Assembly: GCA_013152475.1 (NCBI GenBank)
Contig: JAADGH010000232.1
Span: 1-36,585, forward strand
DNA length: 36,585 nt
Reading direction: 5' to 3'
Source of the DNA: Planctomycetota bacterium
GTDB lineage: Bacteria > Planctomycetota > Brocadiia > JAADGH01
Positions 17,151 through 24,756 of this stretch are shown one piece after another; position 1 is the first letter of the stretch, and the number at the start of each line of letters is the position of its first letter. The position numbers and the translations under genes are program-made. The notes below the pieces were generated by a model that was given only the letters and a program-made list of their open reading frames with translations, did no database searches and was not told the DNA's origin.

Positions 17151-20072
17151 CTACGGAACTGTCAGTTGATACCACGGCGTATGGTCAGTGGGACCTCCTA
17201 TCGGGAACTCGAATGCGCCGTTGTGATTTTGCAGGATCGTCTCGGACAGCGCGGTTCCATCTGTGGTCAACCGCTTTACGGTGATAGACCGCGCGGCGTG
17301 AGGCAAGTGAATCTCGACCGGATTTGTTTCTATCTCAAACGGCCCCGCCCCCTTGGCATAGAACGCCAGGTGGTTCGCACCCATAAGACGATATAACTTT
17401 TTGACCGGGTCCACCTCCACCACATTCACATTTCGGCTCTTGCCTCTGCCGCCCAGGGCGCACACCAAAAGGTTGCGGGACTGGCGTATGGGGTTTCCAT
17501 CGAGCGACGTAAGGGATACAATTCCGAACTGTCCCTTGCCTCCTTTTCCACGGATCGTCACCCCATTCAACGACACTTCTCTGTCCAGGTAACCCACCAC
17601 CACCTTGGTCCGCTCGGTCTCAATACAGAAGGTTGAGCGGCCCTTGCTTGCACAATGCACCCATCGCAATTCCCCCGTGTCCGACTTATAGATGGTGGCC
17701 CGATTTCCCGTCAGCGGGTCTCTCTGCGCCATCGGAAGGGGGGGAAAAGAATACGAGCGTTCCCCGTTCGAGTGTTCAAGTTCCACACGCGAAATCAGCC
17801 CCATGCGGACATCGAATGTCTCCTGGTTCTGATCTTTGATCGCCCCTGATTTTTCAAGCCACATCCGCAGGGATCGAAAATTCGTTCCTTTGTAGAATTG
17901 ATCGAAACAGTTCTTATCGCTGACTGGGATACGAACGCAACGCACCGCCGCGCGGACGTCCCCACGCCTGAACAGATTTGCGGAGAGACCCATCAGCGCC
18001 TCCGCCCGCGTATCCCCGAGAATATTGTGGACTCCCGTGAGTCTGTCCGGCTCCATGTCGTCTCGAAAATCTTTATAACCGCGATAATACTGGAACAGAA
18101 AGACACCGTCTATGTCCTGAAGCGCAGCATAGGCGCCGGCGATTGCCGCACTTTCCACTATGGAGTACTGATTGAACGGATTTGGACCATATTCACTGAT
18201 CGTAAAGGGCTTCCCCGCCGTGCGCGCTTCGGCGATTGCGGAAATGATCGTTTCCGATGGATTCTCGACCATCGGCACGTTCCTATAGGTCCACTCCCCC
18301 TGGTGGGGCGCTGAGGGAAAGTGGCAGTGATCGTAGTAGAAATGAATATCCACGAAATCCATCAGTTGCGACATATTCTTATGCCCCAGGAGCCCCCCGT
18401 AGTTCGATTGGCTCCCGGTTATGGGCTGCCTTGCCCCAACCGTCTCTCGTAGATGCCGCTTCAGTTCCGTGTAATATCGTCTTTCCGTATCTTGCAAGAA
18501 GGAGAGATAATCCTTTCGACGCGCCGGACTTGGAGGGCTCCCCGATGGGTCCTCTCCGACAGGCCTGGTCACATTACCCCGGCCGTCGTCGGCAAGAAGG
18601 CTTTCTGCATCTCGCAGGCCGTAGGGCTCGACATACACGAATGACACATCGTCAATCCATATTCGGCCGGCGTTCTCTCCGGGACGAAAGGGATGACCCG
18701 ACGTAAGCGGCAGAAAATTTAACCTACACTTGGAATCGGACAGTCTGGATGTGAAAACAATGTCATAAAACTTCGGTGTCGTTGTGATCGAAATCCTCTT
18801 CTTGGGAAAGACATGGATTGACAGGCCCGGACCTCCCGCGCATGACACCTGGATTTTCCGGTCGGCCTCAGCCCATGCCTTGAATCGAATCCTATAGCTG
18901 CGTCCTTCCCTCAGCGTCAGGTCTGTCTGCGCGACAAAAATGTGCCAGTACGTGGGCGGAACTCTGGACACCGTGATCTCCAGCGCATGATCCTTGTTTA
19001 CGCAAAATGCCCCCCAATCATTGACCTTCGGCCCGCGACTGTCCCCTGGCGGCCAGTGATCGCCTATCCTCACCAGGGCCCAGTGCGCCGGCTCACTCCC
19101 CGGCGCATCATCGAATCCGCCATTCCTCAGGCCTGGCGCTCCTACGGCGCCCTTTGCACACGCCCACGCCTTGGAAAGCGACGCATCATCGGTGTATTTC
19201 TTTCTAAGCCACCGATTCCACAACTTATCCAGCTCTTCCGCATACAAGGGAGGAATATCCTCCTTTGTCTTGTGGAACTGCTCAATAAGCGACGCCTCGT
19301 TGTTCAACTCCAACAGCGCCACGGTTGGATCGTCCATGTACCTCACACCGGTGATATGATTCCGCCGACTCAGCAGGGCCGCAGCGAATCGTTTCTGAAG
19401 CTCGATCATCTCCTTGTTGAACATCAGAAGCGGCTTGCTCCCGCCGGGCATTCGGCGACCTTTCCGATAGCGTGCCGTCGTTTTCATCGGGTCCGGAACA
19501 TGGTGCTCCCCGGCTTCATCCACATAGAAATCCCGGGAATCAAACGTGTAGCCCACATGAAGCGCAAAATCCACATATATCCCGTGGTCCCCGAATGCCT
19601 TTAGCAAGCGGTCTACACATATGAGGTTAGCATCATTCATGATTGGATAGTGCGCCTTCGTGTCCAGAACCGTCAGGTAGTCGGGTCGGTTTTTCGAGTT
19701 ATCGAAGGAGTGCAGGCGCACCATGTTCACCCCGAGTCTCTCAAGACGCGCGGCCAGCCTCTCCGCCTCTGCCGTGCTTCGGGGAAAGCTCAACGGCGCA
19801 GACACGTTGATGCCCCAGAAACGCAGCCTCTTGTCGTCGTCGGTGTTTTCCCTGAGATCGGCGCCGACGGTATAGAAATGCCCATTTCGGATGAAGACGC
19901 GATCTTTCGGTTCGATCCGCATATTCAGATTGCACGCTGGGGCGCCGCGCACTTTGTCCGGAAGGATTCCAAAGCGATACATCTCTCCAGCCCGCACAAT
20001 TGGAACGGTGAAAACAAACCACAAAATAAAATAGAGCACGGTGTTGTAGGTTCGCATATTCGCGCTACCCAT
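17151..20072 (-). CDS. secreted clan GH-A glycoside hydrolase with inserted binding module
   Basis: The 973-residue protein has a signal peptide (MRTYNTVLYFILWFVFTVPI in its first 30 residues). The barrel opens with RLRFWGINVSAP and RLGVNMVRLHSFDN. LLELNNEASL supplies the likely acid/base Glu 259 and FTISEYGPNPF the likely nucleophile Glu 627, as in clan GH-A (GH5/GH42-like). Between the two Glu lies an inserted beta-sandwich of about 170 residues (ALEITVSRVPPTYWHIF to RIWIDDVSFVYVE) like a CBM4/9-type carbohydrate-binding module. A strand-rich C-terminal region follows. The start is uncertain: a strong GAGGAGGT (20093-20100) lies 18 bases before ATG 20072 and 33 before ATG 20057. It is the first gene of an operon with ggt and an SGNH hydrolase. 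Confidence 0.82.
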   Translation of the reverse strand: MGSANMRTYNTVLYFILWFVFTVPIVRAGEMYRFGILPDKVRGAPACNLNMRIEPKDRVFIRNGHFYTVGADLRENTDDDKRLRFWGINVSAPLSFPRSTAEAERLAARLERLGVNMVRLHSFDNSKNRPDYLTVLDTKAHYPIMNDANLICVDRLLKAFGDHGIYVDFALHVGYTFDSRDFYVDEAGEHHVPDPMKTTARYRKGRRMPGGSKPLLMFNKEMIELQKRFAAALLSRRNHITGVRYMDDPTVALLELNNEASLIEQFHKTKEDIPPLYAEELDKLWNRWLRKKYTDDASLSKAWACAKGAVGAPGLRNGGFDDAPGSEPAHWALVRIGDHWPPGDSRGPKVNDWGAFCVNKDHALEITVSRVPPTYWHIFVAQTDLTLREGRSYRIRFKAWAEADRKIQVSCAGGPGLSIHVFPKKRISITTTPKFYDIVFTSRLSDSKCRLNFLPLTSGHPFRPGENAGRIWIDDVSFVYVEPYGLRDAESLLADDGRGNVTRPVGEDPSGSPPSPARRKDYLSFLQDTERRYYTELKRHLRETVGARQPITGSQSNYGGLLGHKNMSQLMDFVDIHFYYDHCHFPSAPHQGEWTYRNVPMVENPSETIISAIAEARTAGKPFTISEYGPNPFNQYSIVESAAIAGAYAALQDIDGVFLFQYYRGYKDFRDDMEPDRLTGVHNILGDTRAEALMGLSANLFRRGDVRAAVRCVRIPVSDKNCFDQFYKGTNFRSLRMWLEKSGAIKDQNQETFDVRMGLISRVELEHSNGERSYSFPPLPMAQRDPLTGNRATIYKSDTGELRWVHCASKGRSTFCIETERTKVVVGYLDREVSLNGVTIRGKGGKGQFGIVSLTSLDGNPIRQSRNLLVCALGGRGKSRNVNVVEVDPVKKLYRLMGANHLAFYAKGAGPFEIETNPVEIHLPHAARSITVKRLTTDGTALSETILQNHNGAFEFPIGGPTDHTPWYQLTVP

Positions 20073-20116
20073 TGGCTTGATCGCTCTCGTACCTCCTCGC
20101 CCCACACACAGCAACT

Positions 20117-20145
20117 CGGCCCGATTGCATGTCACAACCGGGCCG
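20117..20145. promoter_or_regulatory. inverted repeat over the predicted start site, candidate operator
   Basis: CGGCCCGATTG (20117-20127) and CAACCGGGCCG (20135-20145) are an 11-base inverted repeat with one mismatch and a 7-base spacer. The predicted start of transcription from the adjoining minus-strand promoter falls inside it. It could bind a dimeric repressor or fold as a 5' leader hairpin. Confidence 0.45.
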
Positions 20146-20174
20146 ATTGTCGGAGTTTCGGCGAGAATTGTCAA
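20146..20174 (-). promoter_or_regulatory. sigma70-type promoter of the glycosidase-ggt-SGNH operon
   Basis: On the minus strand a perfect TTGACA (20174-20169) is followed after 17 bases by GACAAT (20151-20146, 4 of 6). It lies immediately after the hydrogenase maturation protease stop codon and before the secreted glycosidase gene. Confidence 0.6.
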
Positions 20175-20178
20175 CGCC

Positions 20179-20646
20179 CTATCTGCAGATCTCCTTCAGG
20201 ACGGTCTGGACGAGGGTGGGCATGGCCTTCTTCAGCGTGTCGCTCAGGCCCTCCGTCCAGGTGACCTTCGCGGGTTGGATGCCGATGAACACGACGTTCT
20301 TGAACTTGTCCTGATACATCTCCTGGAAGAGCAGCGTCTTCAGGACCGACAGCTCGTGGACGGAGACACCAGCGGAATCAATGCGGTCCTTGTCGCGGAG
20401 TTCAGCGAGATCAAAGTGGTAGAGCGTGCCGGGACTGCCCTTGCCCTTGACGGCATCGATGATGATGACCTTCTCATATTTTTCCAGGTCGAACACGACG
20501 GCGTGGAACGCCTTGCCCGCGTTGATGAGATCGGCCTTGTCCTCCGCGCCGGCTTTCTTCAGTTCCTCGATGGCGGCGGGGCCAACGCCATCGTCACCCA
20601 TGAGGACATTGCCCACGCCGACTACCGCTATCTTCTTGTCGGGCAA
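20179..20646 (-). CDS. hydrogenase maturation protease (peptidase M52, HycI/HyaD type)
   Basis: The 155-residue protein begins KKIAVVGVGNVLMGDDGVGP, the hallmark of peptidases that trim the C-terminus of NiFe-hydrogenase large subunits after nickel is inserted. By position the nickel ligands would be Asp 19 (Glu in many homologues), Asp 64 in VIIIDAVKGKGSPG and His 97 in VSVHEL. It starts at TTG, supported by AGGAGG six bases upstream and by the immediate start of the first strand. It follows metF by 21 bases and closes the operon. No hydrogenase subunit is encoded in the window, so its target is either elsewhere in the genome or something else. Confidence 0.9.
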   Translation of the reverse strand: MPDKKIAVVGVGNVLMGDDGVGPAAIEELKKAGAEDKADLINAGKAFHAVVFDLEKYEKVIIIDAVKGKGSPGTLYHFDLAELRDKDRIDSAGVSVHELSVLKTLLFQEMYQDKFKNVVFIGIQPAKVTWTEGLSDTLKKAMPTLVQTVLKEICR

Positions 20647-20667
20647 CGCAATCCTCCTGGCGTCGGA

Positions 20668-21564
20668 CTACAGGTCCAACTGCTCTATGATCTTGGGCAC
20701 GGTGTCATCCCAGCCAAGCGGCATGATGTGCGCGCCCTGGCACATGCCCTTCATCGCGTTGATCAGTTCGGCGGATATGTCGATGGACACCTTCTTCCGA
20801 TCCTTCTTCGGAGCATCCGCCATGCGCTTGGTGATGGACTTGGGCACCACAACACCCGGAACAAAGTTGTTCATATACTTCGCCATACCGGAGTTCTTGA
20901 GCACCACAATGCCAACCAGAATGGGCACGTTGATGTGCTCGATCTTCTTTATGAACTCTTCGAAGGCCTTCGGGTCGTAAACGGCCTGTGTCTGGACGAA
21001 CTGCGCCCCGGCCTCGACCTTCTTCTCCAGTTTGATGATCTGCGGTTCGACCTCCTTGGTGCAGGGCGTCACGCAGCAGCCTTTGAAGAATTTGGGTGCG
21101 CCATCAAGCTCATTGGGATTGCCCTTCATGTCCTTCCCCAGGTCGGTCCCCTTCTCCAGCAGCGACAGGGCATGGAGCAGGCCAACCGAGTCGAGGTCAT
21201 AGACCGCCTTGGCCTCGTGGTGATCGCCCATCTGGATGTGGTCGCCCGTCAGGGCCAGGACATTCTCGATCCCCAGAGCGGAGGCGCTCAGCAGATCGCT
21301 CTGGAGGGCAAGGCGGTTGCGGTCGCGACAGACCATCTGGAATACCGGCTCGATTCCGCGATCGAGCAGCATGTGAGACACCGCCATGCTGCCCAGCCGC
21401 ATCACGGCAGTCTGGATGTCCGTCACGTTCACCGCGACAACGCTGTCCTTCAGGTATTCCTCTGCTTCGTGCAGGCAGGGCTCCACGTTCGTCCCCTTCG
21501 GCGGGCCGATCTCGCCGGTGACAACGAACTTTCCAGATTCAATTGCTTCTTGTAGTTTGCTCAT
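20668..21564 (-). CDS. metF: methylenetetrahydrofolate reductase, catalytic subunit
   Basis: The 298-residue protein has the MetF layout: VVTGEIGPPKG with Glu 18 at the position of the catalytic Glu, NVLALTGDHIQMGDH for flavin binding, FFKGCCVTPC, and GAQFVQTQAVYDPKAFEEF in the folate-binding face. It reduces 5,10-methylene- to 5-methyl-tetrahydrofolate in the methyl branch of acetogenic metabolism or for methionine synthesis. A Cys-rich insert (GCCVTPCTKE) is a feature of MetV-dependent forms and differs from E. coli MetF. GGGAGAGAA precedes the ATG. The 57-base spacing from metV and the partner flavoprotein argue for a complex that takes electrons from NAD(P)H or ferredoxin rather than a lone NADH enzyme. 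Confidence 0.93.
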   Translation of the reverse strand: MSKLQEAIESGKFVVTGEIGPPKGTNVEPCLHEAEEYLKDSVVAVNVTDIQTAVMRLGSMAVSHMLLDRGIEPVFQMVCRDRNRLALQSDLLSASALGIENVLALTGDHIQMGDHHEAKAVYDLDSVGLLHALSLLEKGTDLGKDMKGNPNELDGAPKFFKGCCVTPCTKEVEPQIIKLEKKVEAGAQFVQTQAVYDPKAFEEFIKKIEHINVPILVGIVVLKNSGMAKYMNNFVPGVVVPKSITKRMADAPKKDRKKVSIDISAELINAMKGMCQGAHIMPLGWDDTVPKIIEQLDL

Positions 21565-21621
21565 TTGGTTTCTCTCCCTGATTCTATTCCATCAAGCGTT
21601 CCACTGCCGGAGATGTCGTTG

Positions 21622-22326
21622 TCAGGCGCTTTCCTTCTGCTCGTCCTCGGCGGCCTTTTCGACCAGGTGCTCGTGCGTCAGACGGCGCTGCCCGCCCGAA
21701 CGCTGCTTCCCCCAATCACGCGGCGCCCGCATCTTTCGATACAGATCCAGGCGGCCGATCGCCTTCAACCGCTTGTAAATGAGAAGCCACGCACATTCGA
21801 TCTTCTCCGAGACCTCGCACTTGCCGTCGTCGGTCGTCCCCCCGCAGGTGCCGTTGATGAGAGACTTGGAGCACCGCGTGATGGGGCAGATGCCGCCGGT
21901 CTCCGCCAGGACGCAATCTCCGCATCCGGAACAGGTCTCTTCCCACACACCCTTCGCCGTGTTGGTTCCCATAAACGTTGTGTTCATGCCCGGGAGGATC
22001 GCCTTGGGAGTGTACATGTCCGCCATCAACTGCACACCACAACCACATGCCAGCGAGAGGACCACATCGGCCTGCTCCACCTTCTCGCGTATCTCCTCGC
22101 AGAACTCCGCCTCGCACTGGCGCGTGTGCGAGATAAACTCCGTTTTCCATGCGCTGCCGTCTTCCTTTTTTGCCAGCTTCAGCTCCGTGGCCAGTTGCTC
22201 GGCCTGCTCCTCCCCCCCGGTGAGGCAGACGCTGACGCACCCTCCGCACCCCACCACCAGCACCGTCGAGTAGGGCTCGAGCATGGTGCGAATCTCATTT
22301 AGGTCTTTCCTATTCGCAACGATCAT
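21622..22326 (-). CDS. metV: MetV-type zinc/iron-sulfur partner of MetF
   Basis: The 234-residue protein matches the MetV family (methylenetetrahydrofolate reductase C-terminal, zinc-finger type). It contains VLVVGCGGCVSVCLTGG, then SLACGCGVQLMADMY, and the Cys cluster ETCSGCGDCVLAETGGICP followed by CSKSLINGTCGG. About 15 Cys are arranged for Fe-S clusters or zinc. In Moorella MetV binds MetF and passes electrons to it. An AGGAGGT site precedes the ATG. It lies 24 bases after the flavoprotein and 57 before metF, the same order as in acetogens apart from the missing HdrB and HdrC genes. Confidence 0.9.
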   Translation of the reverse strand: MIVANRKDLNEIRTMLEPYSTVLVVGCGGCVSVCLTGGEEQAEQLATELKLAKKEDGSAWKTEFISHTRQCEAEFCEEIREKVEQADVVLSLACGCGVQLMADMYTPKAILPGMNTTFMGTNTAKGVWEETCSGCGDCVLAETGGICPITRCSKSLINGTCGGTTDDGKCEVSEKIECAWLLIYKRLKAIGRLDLYRKMRAPRDWGKQRSGGQRRLTHEHLVEKAAEDEQKESA

Positions 22327-22350
22327 TTGGTACCTCCTCCATCTATCGGC

Positions 22351-24438
22351 TTACTGACGCGCAGGGCTCGGCCCAAGTTCCTTCAGGGCCTCTACCGCCT
22401 CGCGTATGGCACTTTCTGTTGCAGCACGATCGCCGGCCACGCCGACACGCAGCATGAGGCGATCTTCGCCAAGTCCCGTCTCTTTCAACATGCCCCTCAC
22501 CTGGTCCGTCCGCCGAGCCACGCGCTCTCCCACGGTCGGGTAGCGGCACGTGCCGCTCTCGCACTCGACAATCAAAACACCGTCGGCCCCATACTCGAAG
22601 GCGTGCAGCATATCCGTCACGCCCAGCCGCCCGATGGTGGGCAGATAGACCTCCGCCACGCCCGGGATGCCCTCGTCCCGCGGCACAACAGGCGGCGCAT
22701 GGTGGCCGCAGCCGATCACGAGCAGCCGCGTGTCCGCGCCGTCCATCTTGGCAATGGCGTTCTGGATGTCATTGAGAATGTCCGTGATCGCGTATCCCTT
22801 CATCACGATCGCATTGCCGGGGCATTCTGTCACACACAGGCTACATGCCTGGCAGATGGCGCTGGGCATGCGGGCAATATCGGTGACCTCGGGCACGTCG
22901 AAGGGGCACACACGCAGGCACGTCAGGCATGCGCTGCACTTATCCGCCAGAACCTCCGCCCCGGCGCCGCAGCTCATGCACCGGCGGGCCTCGGCAACGG
23001 CAACAACTTCTTCAAAACCCAGCTCGAAGGCATCAAAGTTCTTCTTGCGCTCCTCCGGCGCAACCGTCGGCATCTTCGGGCGCTCCGTCCTGGGAATCTT
23101 CGGCACCGACGCCTCGGGAAGCTTCTCGATCTCGGGCGGGAGCTCCTCGGCCAAGTCAATCTCGCCGCCTTCCAGGTAGGTCTGAATCGCCTTGGCGATG
23201 CGGTGGCCGCTGGCTACGGCCTCGACCGCCGACCCAGGGCCGGTCACGACCTCGCCCGTGGCGAAGACATCCTCGGCGCTTGTCTGGCCGGTGTCGGCGT
23301 TGTATTCCAGTCGGCCCCGCTCGTCGGTCTTGATGCCCGTTCCCTCCAGGAAGGACAGGTCGGACGCCTGGCCGATGGCGAAGATGATCGTGTCGCACTC
23401 GATGGTGCTGACGTCGGACTCGTCGTATTGGGGGCTGAAACGCTTCTCCTCATCGAAGACACGCGTCACGCCCTTGGTCTCCAGGCCGGTGATCTTGTCG
23501 CCTTCGATCACAACCTGTTTGGGTGCGCGCCGGTGGATAATCTCGATGCCTTCCTCGTTGGCCTCACAAATCTCCCAGTCCCACGCGGGAATTTCTTCCT
23601 CGTTTTCGAGGCAGACAAGCCGAACGCGCTCCGCGCCGAGCCGCAGCGCGGTCCTTCCGACATCGATGGCCACGTTTCCGCCACCGATGACCAAGACATC
23701 CTTCCCGATGTCAACCTTCTCGCCAAATGCCGCCGCCCACAGGAACGGCAGCGTCTGATGCACATCCGGATGATCGCTGCCCGGAATGGGCAGGCTGCGG
23801 CTCTGGGACAGGCCGACGGCAATGACGATGGCCTTGTACCCCTCCTGGCGGAGCTGGTCCAAGGTAATGTCCTTACCTATCTGCACACCTGTCTTCGCCT
23901 CGACGCCGTGGGCCAGGATGTAGTCCACGTCGCGCTGGATGACCTCACGCGGGAGGCGGTATTTCGGAATAGCCGTCGCGAGGATTCCCCCGAGCACGGG
24001 TGCGCTGTCAAAGACTGTTGGCTGGAACCCTGCGCGCGCCAGATCGTACGCCGCCGTCAGCCCGGCTGGTCCGCCGCCGATGACGGCAACCTTCTCGCGG
24101 ACCTGCTCGGGCTTGGCGATTTTCGCCAAGTCGTCCGCTGCGTGCTCGAAGATAAAGCGCTTCAGGTCACGAATCGCGGCCGGCTCGTCCACGTCGTTTC
24201 GCCGGCAGGCCTCCTCGCAGGGATGGTGGCATATGCGACCGCAAACGCCTGGAAAAGGAAGCCGCTCGCGAATGATCGCCAGGGCCTCTTGGTAGAACCC
24301 GCGCGCGGCCAACTCAAGGTACGCGCGCACGTCCACATGGGCCGGACAGGCCATGCGGCACGGCGGCCATTCACGCTCGAGAATATCGCGCAGCGACATC
24401 TTCGCGTATTCCTTGCTTGTCAACTGTTCTGACGCCAT
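22351..24438 (-). CDS. GltD/NfnB-like flavoprotein fused to two [4Fe-4S] clusters and an FlpD/MvhD domain
   Basis: The 695-residue protein has an N-terminal GltD-type Fe-S region with Cys at 27, 31, 66, 70, 74 and 78. An FAD Rossmann GGGPAG follows (121-126), and a second NAD(P) Rossmann GGGN (252-255). A ferredoxin-like part has CMSCGAG at 487 onwards, CSACLTCLRVCPFDVP and CQACSLCVTECPGNAI. The last 130 residues (LLVIGCGHHAPP, GADGVLIVECESGTCRYP) are the FlpD/MvhD hydrogenase-delta fold. The layout suggests it takes electrons from NAD(P)H through FAD and the clusters to the FlpD end, and so to MetV-MetF. The ATG at 24438 has GGAGGTGAG upstream; a TTG just before it is unlikely. No HdrB/HdrC genes accompany it. 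Electron bifurcation is inference. Confidence 0.9.
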   Translation of the reverse strand: MASEQLTSKEYAKMSLRDILEREWPPCRMACPAHVDVRAYLELAARGFYQEALAIIRERLPFPGVCGRICHHPCEEACRRNDVDEPAAIRDLKRFIFEHAADDLAKIAKPEQVREKVAVIGGGPAGLTAAYDLARAGFQPTVFDSAPVLGGILATAIPKYRLPREVIQRDVDYILAHGVEAKTGVQIGKDITLDQLRQEGYKAIVIAVGLSQSRSLPIPGSDHPDVHQTLPFLWAAAFGEKVDIGKDVLVIGGGNVAIDVGRTALRLGAERVRLVCLENEEEIPAWDWEICEANEEGIEIIHRRAPKQVVIEGDKITGLETKGVTRVFDEEKRFSPQYDESDVSTIECDTIIFAIGQASDLSFLEGTGIKTDERGRLEYNADTGQTSAEDVFATGEVVTGPGSAVEAVASGHRIAKAIQTYLEGGEIDLAEELPPEIEKLPEASVPKIPRTERPKMPTVAPEERKKNFDAFELGFEEVVAVAEARRCMSCGAGAEVLADKCSACLTCLRVCPFDVPEVTDIARMPSAICQACSLCVTECPGNAIVMKGYAITDILNDIQNAIAKMDGADTRLLVIGCGHHAPPVVPRDEGIPGVAEVYLPTIGRLGVTDMLHAFEYGADGVLIVECESGTCRYPTVGERVARRTDQVRGMLKETGLGEDRLMLRVGVAGDRAATESAIREAVEALKELGPSPARQ

Positions 24439-24550
24439 CAACTCACCTCCGTCTTACTGTAAACGACCCCCTCGCGCCATCCCGGACGCCATGGGCTATA
24501 CACTCTGCGCACCCTTGTGTGTTCCCCCGGCACAGGCACACGAGTTTTCT

Positions 24551-24580
24551 TTTATCCTACTTGCGCGGGGTTTTTGTCAA
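24551..24580 (-). promoter_or_regulatory. candidate promoter of the flavoprotein-metV-metF operon
   Basis: On the minus strand a perfect TTGACA (24580-24575) precedes two overlapping -10 candidates: TAGGAT (24559-24554, 15-base spacer) and GATAAA (24556-24551, 18-base spacer). It leaves a leader of about 110 bases before the ATG at 24438. Confidence 0.45.
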
Positions 24581-24657
24581 GGGAAATTTTTCACGAAGCC
24601 TACTGCCTCAGTGGCGGGGGGCAGCCTGTTGCCCACATGCTCGTCTTTGGCTCTGCC

Positions 24658-24724
24658 GTCATTCCCGCGAAAGCGGGAATCTACGCCCACGCCAACCGTG
24701 GATCCCCGCTTACGCGGGGATGAC
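24658..24724. repeat. double-hairpin repeat, copy 1 (GTCATTCCCGCG type)
   Basis: The element runs from GTCATTCCCGCG to CGCGGGGATGAC, and these two ends are reverse complements with one mismatch. Each half is itself a small hairpin (CCCGCGAAAGCGGG and CCCCGCTTACGCGGGG). The same element is at 28043-28110. It resembles the widespread dRS3/REP-like intergenic repeats whose core is ATTCCCGCG..CGCGGGAAT. Confidence 0.85.
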
Positions 24725-24737
24725 AAATGAGGGCAAA

Positions 24738-24755
24738 CCTCCCTGCCACGGAGGT
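24738..24755 (-). terminator. weak hairpin after the HAD gene
   Basis: ACCTCC (24737-24742) and GGAGGT (24750-24755) form a six-base stem with a seven-base loop, starting two bases past the HAD stop codon on the minus strand. The U-tract is poor (only TTT), so termination is doubtful. Confidence 0.3.
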
Positions 24756-24756
24756 G

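Larger units (their letters stand above)
24439..24756. other. 318-base intergenic region
   Basis: This is the longest stretch without a gene. It holds the Shine-Dalgarno and candidate promoter of the flavoprotein operon on the minus strand (to 24580), a roughly 75-base GC-rich filler with no recognisable content, a double-hairpin repeat at 24658-24724, and a small hairpin just past the HAD gene stop. I see no RNA gene or coding frame worth calling. Confidence 0.6.

Noticed and set aside
22327-24432. A 701-codon open frame on the plus strand
   Set aside because: It is antisense to the flavoprotein-FlpD gene, which has conserved Cys and Rossmann motifs. The plus-strand translation shows no domain.
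24658-24724. Possible CRISPR repeat
   Set aside because: Two copies 3.4 kb apart with internal symmetry and no spacers are dispersed palindromic repeats, not an array.
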